Below, piece by piece: positions 22,913 to 39,296 of a DNA stretch of 64,000 bases. Both the position numbers and the translations under genes were made by a program. The stretch covers positions 26,034,734 to 26,098,733 of the forward strand of contig OY288259.1 of assembly GCA_958450325.1 (NCBI GenBank), read 5' to 3'. The number at the start of each line of letters is the position of its first letter. Position 1 is the first letter of the stretch. The notes beneath the pieces were generated by a model. It ran no database searches. It was not told where the DNA came from and worked only from the letters and a program-made list of their open reading frames with translations. The DNA comes from Agrostemma githago. Its lineage: Eukaryota; Streptophyta; Magnoliopsida; Caryophyllales; Caryophyllaceae.

Positions 22913-24873
22913 CTCTCATGGGATTGGAGAACCTAGTAAGGAAGGTATTCCGTGAAGAACGTCCTTCTGTTTATATATAGGAATGATGAAAAAATGGGTG
23001 TAGTATGGTTATTGATTTACAGTATTGCAGGAAATTAAACTAGCATCAGCAAAGAACACTTGCTATTATGCTTAGTACAAGAATCATCTTCAAATTCAAC
23101 ACTGTACCGTCATTCCGTCTTCCTCCTCCTCCTTCCTGCGCATCAGCGTACTCATAAGATTTCCCTCAATGCTTAGGACCATTCGACACAATTCTGATAA
23201 CAGATTTCTGAATGCATATACGACTGACTGAATCTGATGCTACTCTAAGTCATGTAAGACTGTAACCTGATGCAGATTTCTGTGTCGAGTATTATACTTG
23301 ATGATGAGGTTCTTGAGGCTCGTAACTCCGATTCTGACAGCTTCTATCACATGGATATGGACAATCTATCATCTGCAATCGTCTTATTTGGTATGGAGGT
23401 TACTTTTAATGTAGAGTAGTACGAGTTTGTGTGGCCTGATTTATGATCCCTCTGGTGTTGATCGCTTTCAAATCTGTATGCGAATACAATTGAGTATGCA
23501 CTGAATTAGTGACAGTGTATATGTTATTGGAGGCTTGGACCTAGTTAGGTCTTCACTTTCGAGTTCAACGTGAGTGTTGAAAGGTTGAAAGGCCGGCCGA
23601 TGAGACCATGGTCGAGGGTGAGGCTGCTGAAATTGCCGGTGCTGCTCCCGCTTAATTAGACTTTTTCGGTTTGAACTTGTGGTATTTTCTCTAGTTTATT
23701 ATAGAATATTTTCAGCAAAAAGAACTTCATTTTTATGGACTGTATTTGGACTTTGCTGTGTTCGTTCCCGTTCCATTTGTTCATGGAGTTTTGAAATGAT
23801 TTCGACGAGTAAACTATTAATCGGTTTCATTTGCCTTTTTGTTTATTTAAATCTTTTTTCGTTGCACAACCCCCCAGTTTGTATCAGTCTTTCGACCCTG
23901 TCGAGGACCACCCTATTAGTTGTTTTTTAGATGTTAGGTGGTTGTCGGATTGATATGGTTTTATCTTTTCCCGATTCCCTGTGGCTGTTAGTAATGTTAA
24001 TAAATGAATTAACGTTTTCGATTGGTTGAAAAAAATTACTTCCTCCATTACAGTACTAACACGATAACTTAACGAAGATTAAAACCCTAATCAGAGACGA
24101 TTAGTAAAATTGACAGAGACGATTTTCCAGGACTAATTACTTTCATTACTAAAACCACCCAAACATCATTCGATCATTACATAATTTATAGATTCATCCC
24201 CAAATTACCATAATTAAACCCAGATTACAATCCTCATAAACTCAATTTCGAGCTAAATCATTAATTGAACCACGTAATTAAGAGCTAGTAAAATTAATTA
24301 CTTTCATTACATATTTCATACCCAAATTACCAGTTCTTCCCCAAATTACCATAATTAATCAGCAAGAGTGATGTCATCTTCTTTTTCTTCTTAAATTGGA
24401 TGATGTTGCTGAATTAGACGAGATATATGAAATACTTGATGTTCTTTTTTCTTCTTCAATGCCATCTTCAATGCCTTCTTCCATTCCTACATATTCATCA
24501 AATATCATTTATTCAGTCCCCGATTAAGATTGTCGTTTAATATAGTAACAAAAGACAACAAATATAAAGTTCCAAACCGAAATGCAGTATACAAAAACAA
24601 TTAAAATTACTCCGTATCAGTTAGGCATCAAATTTGCAGCAGTAAACAACCAGTATCCAGTAGGTCCAAGCATCAGAGAATTCTTTGATCCCAATTTTCG
24701 AACAACCATCGACGCAAATAACGAAAATACCATGAATAATACATACAATACCCCCAACGATACTGTCCCCAAATTACCTTATACTATTATGCATCAAAAG
24801 ACAACAAATAAACCTCTAATGTAACTGATGTTGTATATAGCAATCCGCAGCAAGTTCCTCGTCTGCATTTTCT
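22913..24873. other. region between the C Ulp1-like gene and the F-box fragment
   Basis: Apart from the 24-codon S3a-like tail at 23584-23655 and its possible 3' UTR, I recognise nothing. A 243-base ORF at 24582-24824 has no recognisable similarity. The sequence is AT-rich and ordinary in composition, and may be captured host non-coding DNA. Confidence 0.4.
23584..23655 (+). pseudogene. C-terminal tail resembling 40S ribosomal protein S3a, captured fragment
   Basis: A 23-codon stretch ending in TAA reads VERPADETMVEGEAAEIAGA followed by APA. Plant S3a proteins end in a similar acidic tail (VERPADE followed by an EIIGA-like end). The next 250 bases look like a T-rich 3' UTR. The upstream coding sequence is absent, and a repeated GTTGAAAGG at 23575-23592 marks the junction. 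The identity is from memory of the tail and is moderate at best; codon composition is richer in GC than the surroundings. Confidence 0.4.
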
Positions 24874-25473
24874 CTATCGTTTTCTCAAATTCCAAATCAT
24901 GCAACAATGATACAGTCTTAGTTCAATAAGATTCAAGCCAGCAGACAAAATAGCCGATATGCCGTCAAATTCATTCAAAGGTACAAAGGACAACTCAAGA
25001 ATAGTTAATCGACTTATCCAAGAAGTGCACCCAGGAGAAAAGGTTAGGACACACCTTGACAGTCGTAAACATTTAAATAAAGAAGCTGTCAGTAGTTCAT
25101 GAGAAAGCACATATTCTTCAATGTTGGTCGGGGAAAAATTGAGTTCCAAATCCTTAATTCCCATACTAATAGCAGTTTGAACCCACGCATCAATATGTGA
25201 AGCATGTTTGTTGCCTAGACAGAAGTGGACTTTAAATGAAGTTAGACGACGACTCCAACCTTTCCAAGTGTCTAGAAACTGATCAACAGCTCTTACAAAT
25301 TTGGATTGATTACGCTTGTCGAGGGCATGTTCACTACCCAACACATAAACCGCATCAAACTGGAGACCAGAACCAGGACCAGGACGGTCAGGGGAAAGAT
25401 ATCTCCACCTACGAGACAACGACCTTGCTCTTACTGAATCGCGCAGGGATATAATTAAAAGAAGGTCGATCAA
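24874..25473 (-). pseudogene. F-box/LRR protein fragment, captured
   Basis: A 199-codon frame opens with the C-terminal half of an F-box (LLLIISLRDSVRARSLSRRW, residues 5-23). LRR-like segments follow: LTSFKVHF, IKDLELNF, FKCLRLSRC, LTILELSFVPL and LIELRLYHC. Plant F-box/LRR/FBD proteins have this order and are normally 400-450 residues. The N-terminal start of the F-box (LPDEIL-type) and everything after the third or fourth LRR are missing, and no ATG context is visible. It lies on the opposite strand to the Ulp1-like gene, between that gene and the transposase tail. Known family role: SCF ubiquitin-ligase substrate adaptor; this piece cannot fold as one. Confidence 0.65.
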
Positions 25474-25868
25474 GATTCAAGAAGTCGATTATCAACATCG
25501 ATTTTCGTTCGTGTAATATCGAGAATTCTTGCTTTTAATTCACATGTAAATGTATGTAGTAGTAGTACGTAGTAGTAATTCACATATTTGCTTAGAGTTT
25601 AAGTGTTTAACAACATTTACGAGAAAATGAGACCGACTCATTAAGCAAAGCACTGCTGCTTACGGAAAATTACCGTATCTAAGTAATAAACATAATTACT
25701 TAGATCCATTCCCCGATTAAGATTGTCGTTTAATATAGTAACAAGTAGAATAACCTTAGACGACACAAAACCAATAACACAGCAACATCATAAATATATC
25801 AAGTAATTATCACTCTAAACCTTTATAAATCAAAGAAAGTAAATCAAAGAAAGTACCTGAATATTATA
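25474..25868. other. spacer without a gene
   Basis: AT-rich spacer. A block AGATTGTCGTTTAATATAGTAACA at 25718-25742 also occurs at 24528-24550, so a short stretch (CCCCGATTAAGATTGTCG) flanks the F-box fragment on both sides as a direct repeat. Confidence 0.5.
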
Positions 25869-26348
25869 CTACTTTTTAGTGATTCTTCCCGGACAATTTC
25901 TACTGTCATGGTTTGTCATTTCCCCACAAGTACGACAATTCCTTAGAGGATTATCATGCCTCCATTGCCTTTTCTTTGTTAGACTTCAACCTTTTTCCCG
26001 ACCCCTTATTTTTTGATTGTTTTGGAGGTAGAATAGTAACTTCTTTAGGGATTTTTGCACCAATAAGCATCTCAATTTGAGCTTTCTTATCTTTTGACTT
26101 CCGACCTTCACTTGAAAGCAACTTCTCATTGAAACTTTGAAGCAATTTGAACAGCTCTTGTGAATGTTCCTCGTCATCCTCAACAAGCGACACTGATGTG
26201 AATACCTCCGACCATAATTCACTTATAGCATTTTGCCTTGTATCAAGTGATGCACAATCCTCTTCTAAGGACATCCCAACAAGATTAAAGATAGGGCGAA
26301 ATGTTGCACATTTACTCCACCTAGTCAATAGATAACCAGAAGGTATTT
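25869..26348 (-). pseudogene. C-terminal end of a FAR1/MULE transposase
   Basis: The frame 26328-25954 contains the features of the transposase C-terminus at 51591-52274: a coiled segment (VEDDEEHSQELFKLLQSF), then KIPKEVTILPPKQSKNKG and KRLKSNKEKAME. After a frameshift near 25955 the zinc knuckle continues as RNCRTCGEMTNHDSRNC and ends at TAG 25869-25871. Upstream the frame runs into (TA)n at 26349 (EIPSGYLLTRWSK just inside the break). So the catalytic core, SWIM finger and DNA-binding domain are missing. It is tail-to-tail with the Ulp1-like gene of element C. Confidence 0.75.
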
Positions 26349-26400
26349 CATATATATATATATAGAGGTAGGTTCAAATAAGGTTCAAATAAGGTAGGTT

Positions 26401-29937
<3,537 letters not shown>

Positions 29938-29943
<6 letters not shown>

Positions 29944-29998
29944 GTTCTAATGAGTCCCTTATAAGTATTGAGTCCCTAAATCTCTCTCTCTCTCTATA
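29938..29998. mobile_element. fragment of a related element end
   Basis: GAGTCCCTTATAAGTATTGA matches the D terminus at GAGTCC-TTATA-TTGAGTCC but ends after about 50 bp in a (CT)n-(TA)n run. It is a truncated terminus. Confidence 0.5.
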
Positions 29999-30051
29999 TA
30001 TATATAGATGAATGGACAAGATGCATCATAATATTTTGTATTAAAAAAAAA

Positions 30052-32267
30052 AAAAGATTTAGTATCCTAAAATAACTCCCATGATTTTAGGAAACAATAA
30101 CTCCCATATCACTTTCATTTCTTATTCCTCATTCATTCATTCACGTTACAGGTTCATCAAAACCTTTTAAAAAAAAAGCTCCCATCGATCATCACGTTCA
30201 TTAATTCATTCAATCAAATTTGTGCTCGAAATTCTGTTACTATGAATTCAATGATCGCGACATCTTCATTAACCGTTGATAAGCAATTCATCGAGTATAA
30301 CAATGAGTTTCGATATTGCTTTCATGTTTTGCGTCAATTTTTATTCATCATCTTGATTAATTTGCGTCAATTTGCGTTCATGTTTTGCGTCAATTTTCAT
30401 GTTGATATTGCTTTCATGGTCGTGTCATTCATGTTTTGCATCAATTTTCATGTTGATATTGCTTTCATGGCCGTGTCATTCATTTTAGATTCATATGCAA
30501 ATCGTAGAACACACAAACGGTGAGTATATGCTTTGAAATTTATACTGGAATCGCCATAGAAGTCATTAAGATGCTACTCAATTATTTGTTTGTATGATGA
30601 AATTTGCGCACGCACAATATATTGAGTTATTGTAGTTCATATACTGCGTTACTTTAGTGTAGAGCATCTGTTACTTTAATGTATACCATCTGTTACTTTA
30701 TATGTCGTGTTACTTTAATACACTCCAGCCGTTACTTTACTGCTTTTCATCTGTTATTACAGTGCATTGGAGTATTCTAAGAATTTAGGAAACTGCCATA
30801 TATTAAAAAATAATTAAAAAAAGATATTGTTTCCTATAATAATGGAACATGATTGCCACCAAAATAGGAAACAATATCAAAGAGTAACGCCATATAAAAA
30901 AAAAGAAAAAAAATACTGCTTCTATAATTATGGGACGTGATGGGTTCAAAATAGGAAACAATATCAAAGAGTAAGATACTGCGTCATACTCTCATTTTTT
31001 TATCATTATATGAATTTTTTTACACTAACTTATATCTGGTGTTATTTTAATGAACATTATCTGTTACTTTAATGTCTGACCTCTGTTACTTTATACCTGT
31101 TGTATAAGCATACTCTGTTAATTTAATTCAATCTTACTTCAATGCACTTCATCTGTTAATTTAATTCTTGTTATCTGTTACTTTAATCCATATTTCAAGT
31201 TTTGATTGTTTTTTTTGTCGCCACGTTTATTGGCATTGTTATTGTTTTTTCAGTAGACGCAAAAGCACATGAATGATGTAGGGATGTGGGTGAGAATTTC
31301 CTCCATACATAGGGCAAATCTTCAAAGATGTAGATGAGAAGAAGAAGAAGAAGAAGAAGAAGAAGAAGAAGAAGAAGAAGAAAATGTCATGTAAATCATC
31401 CTCTGACAATGAAGAAGAATCAGGAGAAGAAGAAGAAGATGATGAAGAAGAAGCACAATTCTGAGTAGGACAATATATTGTTAGAGTAACATACATTATT
31501 CGTTAGAGTAACATCCTTGATTGGAGTAAAGTGAGTTAGAATAACACGCATCATGTGTTAAAGTAACATACTTAATGAGTTACAGTAACACAGTTTTAAT
31601 GAGTTACAGTAACACAGTTTATGATTATAATTTGATTTCAAATATCAAGTTCTTATAGTTACAGGTGTGAAACATTGGAATTATAATGGAGTTTTATAAT
31701 TTTTGTTTTGGAGTATCCTTAATAGAAACATACATTATTCTTTTGGTTGATTGAAAGTCTTGTTTTTGCAAAAGATTATTATGCAACATAATAGATTTTA
31801 TGAGTTAAAGTAACGCAGTTCATGAATTAGAGTAACACATTGTATGAGTTAGAGTAATAGTTTTTGCAAGAGAATATATTAAACAACGTAACAGATTTTA
31901 TGAGTTACAGTAACACAGTTCATGAATTAAAGTAACACGTTATATGAGTTAAAGTAACATAAACATAGTAACCTACGTACAATGACAGTAGGAAAATGAT
32001 GATTTTTTGGTGAAGATGAAAAAAACTTAATTTTGAAAAAACTTGTTGTGGGAGAGAAAGAGACATTTAAAAAATTGATAAGAGAGAGAAAAGATTTGCA
32101 TTGAGATAATTAAGGAGGAGAGAGAGAAATTATATATTTACCAGATTTGTTAGTTATTTCCTTAATTATGAGATCAAATCTTGTCCATTAATCTAACATT
32201 GAACCAAGGGCTAAGATGGGTACTCACGGACTCAACATATATAAGTGGAGTCACATGATCCCACTTC

Positions 32268-32274
<7 letters not shown>
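30052..32274 (-). mobile_element. element E: inverted relative of element D, one end lost
   Basis: Read on the minus strand, 32274 to 30052 follows D from 26731 to about 28815. It has the same terminus (TAGAAGTGGGATCA), 22-bp units (31490-31960 and 31020-31190), a trinucleotide GAA/CTT tract (31340-31382), a 93-codon frame (30242-30523 plus), and the AACTCCCATGATTTTAGGAA block at 30077-30096. D's second half is missing. D and E together form a 2.1-kb imperfect inverted repeat with a 1.24-kb centre. Confidence 0.7.
31490..31960 (-). repeat. 22-bp periodic units, element E
   Basis: Units such as GTTAGAGTAACATACATT and GTTAAAGTAACATACTTA recur at 22-bp steps. They are reverse complements of the TGTTACTTTAA class in D. 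Confidence 0.8.
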
Positions 32275-32302
<28 letters not shown>

Positions 32303-32769
32303 AAAGGATCAAGAGAGTTTGGTGAGGATTGGGAAGTTGTGTTTCTGGCCTTTGATTTGGGTTGGATGGATGACCTAGATTAATCAAAAAAAAAAAAAGG
32401 GAGAGGAGGTACGTGGAATGATTAGTAGCAGGCAGCAGCAGACAAGAGCAGAGCAACAGTAGGTAAAGCAGAGCAACAGCAACGCACTCCCTCTCAATCT
32501 TTCATCATTTCCATCACCAAAATTCACTTTCTCTCTCTCAATTGCTCACCATTTCGCAGCGCAATCTCTCACAATCTTTCATAACTTCCATCACCAAAAT
32601 TCACTCTCTCACTAAAATTCAAAAATTCATCCCATTGCTCACCATTTCATTTCACTAAAATTCAAAATTCATCTTAAATCAATATTCATCTCCTAATTCG
32701 TAATTTGCTCTACATCTCCATGCTCCAATGGTGCTGTTCCTTGAAGATTCGTATATGCTCGAAAACGTC

Positions 32770-34402
32770 TGATAAGTGTGGTTTGTAGTGCCTATTTTGT
32801 AGTGTTTTGGTCCCATTTTCCTTGTAGAATCGCTCCTTGGGAGCGGTTTAGGGGCTTCTTATGCTTCCTTTAGTTCGTTTCAGGTTCCCGAGACCGATTT
32901 GGAAGAGTTGGAGCGATTCTGACTCTATACATACACATTTTGGAGCCAACGGAGTAAAGGAACGATGATTCGATGCCTTGGAATCGACCCCGAGACCTTG
33001 GGACCCAATCCCGAGCCTCCGAGACCCGATCCCGAGTCCCGAGAATCGATGGGAAGCCCATGAGAAGCAAGGAGGGACCAAAAAGTTCATAATTGAGGCC
33101 TACAAGGCTCATCCCGAACGGGTATGGCCTCATCCCGTCCGGGATGAAGAAGGAAACGAAAATGAGCCTACTGAGGGTCCATCCCGACCGGGACCATGGC
33201 GTCCCGACCGGGACCGACCTCGTCCCGACCAGGACCACCCCGTCTCGGCCGGGACGGGCCTGCTGCTGCACGCCTTCCTTTCTTTTCTTCTCCTTTCATT
33301 CTTAAACCCTATATATACCCTTCCCTTGTTATGTAAAGCTTATGCACTTGATGAGACATTAAACCCTAGACTACTTTAGGTTAGATTAGATTAGATTAGT
33401 GTAGATTAGTCGGTAATTAGTAGTTAATCATAGATTAGTACTTGTATTAAGGGAATTCTTCAAGATCTCCACAAAGATTGATAACCTTGGTGGCTTGTTT
33501 TGGGTTTTTCTTCATTAATGCAAGATTTCTTCCTTTCTTCCTCTCTAGTATGGTATAATCCCCTTTTCCTTCTCTTTAATCTTGTTTTATTCATCCAAGT
33601 TTGAATCTTTAGTTGATTGTTTTGTTATTGTTCATTGTTATCATTAGTTTGTTGATGTTTGTTTTGTTTCTTTGATGATTCCTCTTGTTAGTGTTAATTC
33701 TAGATTAGATATGTTAGAGTAGTGTTCTTGCTAGGGTTAGTAGGGTGATTAGGGTGTTAATTGGGTGATTAAGGGATTGTTGGAGATGTTGGTGGAAGAT
33801 TTGGGTTTCCTCTTGGTTTGGTGCACATCACATGTTTGTTGAAATGCTTGAATGACTAAGTAGATGCATATACTTGTTTTTCTTGCCTTTCTCTTGTGGG
33901 TGTTAGTTTTTTTGTGGGTTCGGTTCCCTCACTAAGTTGCGAGAGCCCGGTGAGGACGACCCCTAGGTCGGTCTACGTAGCGAGAGCCCGGATTCGACCT
34001 AGGCCTATAGCGTGCTAGTAACCCCGATTGTGTTGTGTATCGCCGAGTTGGGTTCTAGGTGAGTCTAAGTTGCGAGAGCCCAGACCATACCTAGATTACT
34101 CTACTACCTCCTTCACTCTAGTTCTCCCTTGACCATTCCGTTACCCCTTTGACCCCGACCTAACTCTAGCCCGTTCTCCTTTGTTTTCTTTCTCCTTAGC
34201 CTTAGCCATAGTCTTAGCCTTCTTCCCCTCTATCATTCTCTAGTTTAGCTTAGTTCGTTGACTTAGTCTAGTATTTAGGCGGACCTAGTCTAGGCTATAC
34301 ATTACCGTCCCCGTGGATTCGACCCGACTTGCCTTATCTACCGTAGGAATAGCCGGTTATATTATTGACGGTTGGGATTCCACGACAAATCCCCTACCAT
34401 CA
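32770..34402 (+). mobile_element. solo LTR, 1.63 kb, of the family at 3768-5378
   Basis: Starts TGATAAGTG and ends CCTACCATCA, and is collinear with the LTR at 3768-5378 in opposite orientation. It is flanked by a perfect 5-bp duplication, ACGTC (32765-32769 and 34403-34407), with no internal sequence, so it is the product of LTR-LTR recombination. It interrupts exon 1 of the element F transposase gene. It carries its own palindrome cluster. Confidence 0.95.
33112..33258. repeat. palindrome cluster in the solo LTR
   Basis: Units include CCCGAACGGG, CCCGTCCGGG, CCCGACCGGG (several), CCCGACCAGG and CTCGGCCGGG. Here the core has drifted from GATC/GGTC to GACC, unlike the copies at 1811-1992. 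Confidence 0.75.
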
Positions 34403-34407
34403 ACGTC

Positions 34408-35291
34408 CAGTCGAAAATTTCTGTTCAACATGCAGGAGGTAAGATGAGTACATACATATATATTTGGTATCTTGCATTTGGAATTCCATTTTTTTGTTTG
34501 GTTTGTTAATTTGAAAAGTTATACAGTTGTAATGTCACAGCCACACTCTATATGATGGACAGTCACACAGTTATAACGTGGTAGTCATACTTAATATGAT
34601 AGACAGTCACACGTTCCACGCCGTTGCAGTTTTTCTGCTGTAGATGTAGTTGTATTATGTGAAGTTGCTTTATTATTCCAATTATTGGTGCTGGTAAGAA
34701 TGATATATTTATTACGTTATATTCATTATTCACACGTTCCATCATTGTTATGTTTATTATTGTTATTTTTTTTGGTTGTCGAGTATTGTATATTGGTTTG
34801 TAGTTGTACTTATAGTTCTTATGCGTTGTGGGTATTAATCAAGCCAAATTATTATTGTGTTGTACTTATAGTTTTCAGCTGCAGGTGTAGTTGTATTACG
34901 TTGAAGTTGCTTTATTCAAAATATTTATGTTGGTTTCTTTATATTTATTATCGTTGGTATTTTTTATGGTTGTTATACTTATGATTGTTATATTTATCAT
35001 GCTGTTATATGTAATATAGTGGTGTAAAATATAGGGTTTCTTTTTATCGACAGTAGTTTAACCCATGCAACTTATATCACGTGATTGTACACTTCAATAT
35101 GAGTGACTATGCAACTCATAGCATGTGATTGTACACATCAACATGTGTGACTGTGCTAAGTGAACTTTGTGATTATTTCTAACTATTTCTAACTAGTTTT
35201 TAGTGTGTAATATAGGTTTTTTATTATAGTTTTCTATTGTTCCAACCACTGATAGTTCTTTTTGTTTTTATTGTTCTAACCTATATGCCAG
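34408..35291. repeat. intron 1 of the F transposase gene with 22-bp motif units
   Basis: After the exon end at 34438 the intron has reverse-oriented units (GACAGTCACAC, 34555-34615) and forward units (GTGATTGTACAC, GTGTGACTGTGC, 35075-35160). The rest is T-rich with no ORF of note. Confidence 0.65.
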
Positions 35292-36979
35292 TTGAAGACA
35301 CAGTGACTGTGCCTTACGTAGGGCAGAAGTTCGCGGACATCGACGAAGCATTCTTGTTTTATCAATCTTACGCATGCATCTTCTTTTGGTTTCGAGGCGA
35401 AGAGGTACACGGCGACTAGATCTTTTGATGGTTCGATTAAGAAGAAATTCTTGGCTTGTAACAAGGAGGGCAAAACAGCTAGCTAGAGCATGGTGAAGTT
35501 GTCGTGCACGGGAGAGAAGGAGGGGCAAGAGTATGTGGATCGTATGAACCCAAAAGGAATACGAAGGCGACGAGGACGCAATGTGGAGCAAGAATTAGGC
35601 TCTGTGCAATGATCGGGGGGTTTTATATTGAAGAGTTCATCGAGGAACACAACCACGATCTTGTGATGGTTGAGGACAAAGAGTTTCAAAAGTCATCTCG
35701 AAGTCTATCAAGATATCACAAGGAGATGATCGTTTTCAACTCGAGGGTGCGTAACGTCTGTGAACAATGTTGTGTAGTGCATGGTGACTGCTAACTGTGC
35801 GCTACTAATGCGGTTGCAATTTTGTGTGTGCAGCTGAAGATCGGGGCGACTCGGACATACATGATGTGCAAGGAGATGTCGGGCGGATTTCAGAACGTAG
35901 GAGCATCGTTGGTGGATTTCAAGAACTGGTGGAGGGACGTCAAGTGCTTTGTTCACGAGCAGGATGGTCAACTGTTCATAGACCGGTTCAAGAGTTTGAG
36001 GAACAGTCAGGAGGATTTTTAATTTGACTACGATGTTGACGCGGACGGAAGCTTACGCAGGGTGATTTGGGCGGATGGTGTAGCTCGAAGGAACTACGCG
36101 GCATTCGGGGATGCTGTTTCGTTTGACCCAACGTACGGAACCAACGTGTATTCTATGGTGTTCACGTCGTTCACTGGCGTGGACAACCACAAACGTTCTG
36201 TCACGTTCTGCGGGACGTTGCTATTAAAGGAGGACTATGAGTCATTTATCTGGGTCCTCTCCCGGTTTTTGGAAGCCATGGGCGGGAAGGAACCGTGTTA
36301 TATCATTACGGACCAGGATCCCGGGATTCTAAAAGCCGTCCCAAAAATATTCAAAGCAGCGCACCAACGTTGCTGCACATGGCACATCATGAACAAGGTT
36401 CCAACGAAGTACGGCAGATCAAGAGAGGAGGCCTCGAAATTCGTAAAAGCGCTCAATACAATTATTTGGGATGATGACATCGAGGCTTCGGAGTTCGACG
36501 ATAGGTGGGGGCGGATTATGATCGACCATGATGCTGTTGGGATCGAATGGTTTGAAAATATGTTCGAAGACAGGAGCAAATGGGTCGCCGCGCATTGCAG
36601 GGAGTTGAGGATGTCCGGAATTATGAGGACAACGCAGAGATCAGAGAGTGAGAACAGTTTCTTCAAAAAGTTTGAAGACAACAAAGGTACGTTGGTCCAT
36701 TTCTGGATGCGTTTCGAAAGTGCGATGGACCAACAGAGGCACATGCAGAAGAGGCTAGACAACGATAACCGGCAGACTTTCTTCAAAATTGGAACGACGA
36801 ATCCGATGGAGACCCACGCGGCAAGGGTGTACACGCACCTCGCTTTTACACACTTTGAGGAAGAGGTAAAGTTTTCGCTGTACACGTGTAGCGTTCGTGG
36901 GTATCAGGAGAAGGACGGGATCGAAGCGACAACAGTACTGGACTCCATCCGGGACCGCAACTACATTGTTGAATACAAT

Positions 36980-39283
36980 TGTGGACATGACATAGGTCCA
37001 CCCCGACGCGGCCACGCGCGGGTTTGGGGAGGCGAATGAATCTCCATATGAGATGGTCAAATTGAAATTTAAATCGAAGTAGGAGTCGCCACCGAATTTT
37101 GTGGTTATTCGGAACCGTTCGAGCCCACTCTATGTCGTAGTGGGCCGTATACAAAATACGGCCCATTTCCGATGTCAGAGTTTATTGGGCTCGTCCCTTT
37201 GCATATCGATACCGATGCCGACTGGGCGGTTAATCGTATATTGAATGACTCTCGTTGCCAATGGATTCGGACATCCGGAAACCACGGTTCTGAGTAAGGG
37301 GTGAGGGTACGTGTTGGGAAGTTCACTAAGAACACCCAACCCCGCCCGCACTTAGCGGCCTTTACAAGGATATCGTTCGTTTTTGGTATACACGGGTTAG
37401 TTCGACGGTTGAATGATATGCAAACATTATTTTCCTAAGCATGTGAGAAAAATAAATAAATGGGTTGCTAAGTCGTTTAATGCATGTTTAAACTAATAAC
37501 GTCAAAGTTATTTTAGCATGTGAATTCGTTTTAGTCTAATAAAACGATAAAAACAAATAAAAAGCTACAAACACGAGAAAACGAGTTAGTAACGATGAAT
37601 AAATTGAAAAAGACGTAAATAAATAATATGCATGATTTTAGAAAAGATTTGATGACACGTGATTGATTAACACGTGTTGACCGAGGTCGAAAAAAAGTAT
37701 TTATTAAAATATGTCGCGAAAGTCGCATGTTAATGTAATGTTCGAAAGGAATTAAAAATAGAAAAGCGAAGAAACGAAAAAAAGGAGGCCGGGCGAACCA
37801 GGCCGCCGCGCGGGTCGCCTGACAGACGCGCGACCCGCGTGGTGGTCTGCCGGGTTTTTTTTTTATTTTGTTCGAAAACCGTTAATTCCTATAAATCGCG
37901 TACAAATATGGATTAATTTATACTGGACTTATATTTTCGATATTCGTCGCATTCGATATTCGATTATGAAATCGATATCGAATACTCGGAATGACTTTAG
38001 AAAAAGTTTTGAAAAAAAGTTCGTTTTAAACGAAAAAAATAAAAAAAGGAATTTTGAACGAAAAAGATGTTAATTCTCTCCGCGTTAAAAATCGTCGAAT
38101 TTTGTTTAAAAAGATGTAACGATTTTATTTGGCATCAACGAGAATAAATTAATTTAGTTCTTGTGGATACGATATTCGATTAGAGAATCGGTATCGTATT
38201 TTAAGAACGTTGTATGAAAATAGTTTTATTATCGAAAATAAATAAAAATATGATGTGATGAATGACCCATATTAATAATTAGACGACCGACGAAAAAATA
38301 AATAAAACGACGGATGAAAGAAGAAAAAAACGTGAGATTAGGGAGAGAGGAAGGAGAAAAGACGGGTTTGATTTGCACCCTCAACCTACATGCTTTGTTT
38401 ACTCGGAATAGGGCTCGTCGGACGGTGGCTTGGGCACGTGAGCGTCGAGATGATGTGGGTGAGTTAAGGTGTCGGTTTTTGGGACGTTTTTGTGTGTGTA
38501 TGTGGGGCGTGGATCGGCCGGATTGGACGGGATGGATTCGTCGGTTTTCTGGTTGCTATTTCGGTATTCCTTCGGACGTGGATTTCGAGACTTATTTTTT
38601 AGATACGAGTTCTGAAAAATTATTGTGTGTCGGGATTATTGTGTTGATATTTCATGTCTTCCTGAATGGTCGGACGTAAGGTCCTATTTATAGGAATTGC
38701 GGTGGTCTTGCTTGTGTGACAAGAAACACCGGTTTGGATAGGAAAACGAGAGTTCGTGAGGAAATAAAACTTCTCGTTTCTTGGTGAGTAAGGCAAGGAT
38801 ACTCGGCTGGTGGGAGTATTTCGGCTGTTTCAGCCGAGTTCTGGGAGCTTGATCGATCTCTGATTCGGTTTCCGGATAGAATTCCTACTTAAGATCGAAT
38901 CCTATCCCTAAACGGATTTGTTTAATATTATTTGAAGCTGATTTTTTTGGTGTTTGAGTCAAAATCAGCCGTGTAGTGTCACGGCCAGCTCGTGTGACTC
39001 GGGAAAAAATATCTTTGACCGGGTTTGACTCGGTCGCTAAAAGACGGTTTTACCCCTGGTGCCGGAATCGACCCAAATTAGTCTTATTTGACTCGAAACG
39101 ACCCACTGGGCCTGAATTTGAGGCCCGTTCTGTGAGATTTGTACTCCTTAATAAGCCTAAACCAAATGTCCATGATTTCGAGCCCATATCCGAGTCATTA
39201 AAGCATGTTTGCGTCCTATCATCATCGGGTGTTTGGCGGGACCTACTATAGACACCTGGCGGTCAAAATGTTGGGTGTCTACA
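36980..39283 (-). repeat. 3' LTR (left copy) of the Tat/Retand-like element
   Basis: Begins TGTGGACATGAC and ends GGGTGTCTACA on the plus strand (TG...CA in either reading). ORFs inside it (38314-38679, 38976-39251) are repeated in the other LTR and show no recognisable domain. On its right it is followed by ACAATCCATGTATT, the same 14 bases that follow the other LTR. Confidence 0.93.
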
Positions 39284-39296
39284 ACAATCCATGTAT

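Larger units (their letters stand above)
17340..26349 (+). mobile_element. element C: MULE-like element with Ulp1-like gene and convergent FAR1 tail, right end lost
   Basis: The left end is TATAGATTTAGGATCCGG next to (TA)n. Contents in order: a pyrimidine-rich leader with direct repeats (TTCATCCCCAACTCCAG about 17436-17530; a 63-bp repeat ending in GTTTTATTGCTGCTG about 17685-17840), the Ulp1-like gene 18145-22912, an RPS3a-like tail 23584-23655, an F-box/LRR fragment 24874-25473, and the C-terminal end of a minus-strand FAR1-type transposase 25869-26348. The transposase is cut at 26349 by (TA)n and foldback MITE sequence. The right terminus and most of the transposase are absent from the window. 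Confidence 0.65.

Noticed and set aside
35268..37335. Minus-strand ORFs under the F transposase and left LTR (such as 36298-36885)
   Set aside because: Antisense shadows of FAR1/MULE coding sequence; no independent motif.
38314..39251. ORFs of 121 and 91 codons repeated in both LTRs (also 50263-50628 and 50925-51200)
   Set aside because: They repeat because the LTRs are identical by origin; no domain, and LTRs rarely encode proteins.
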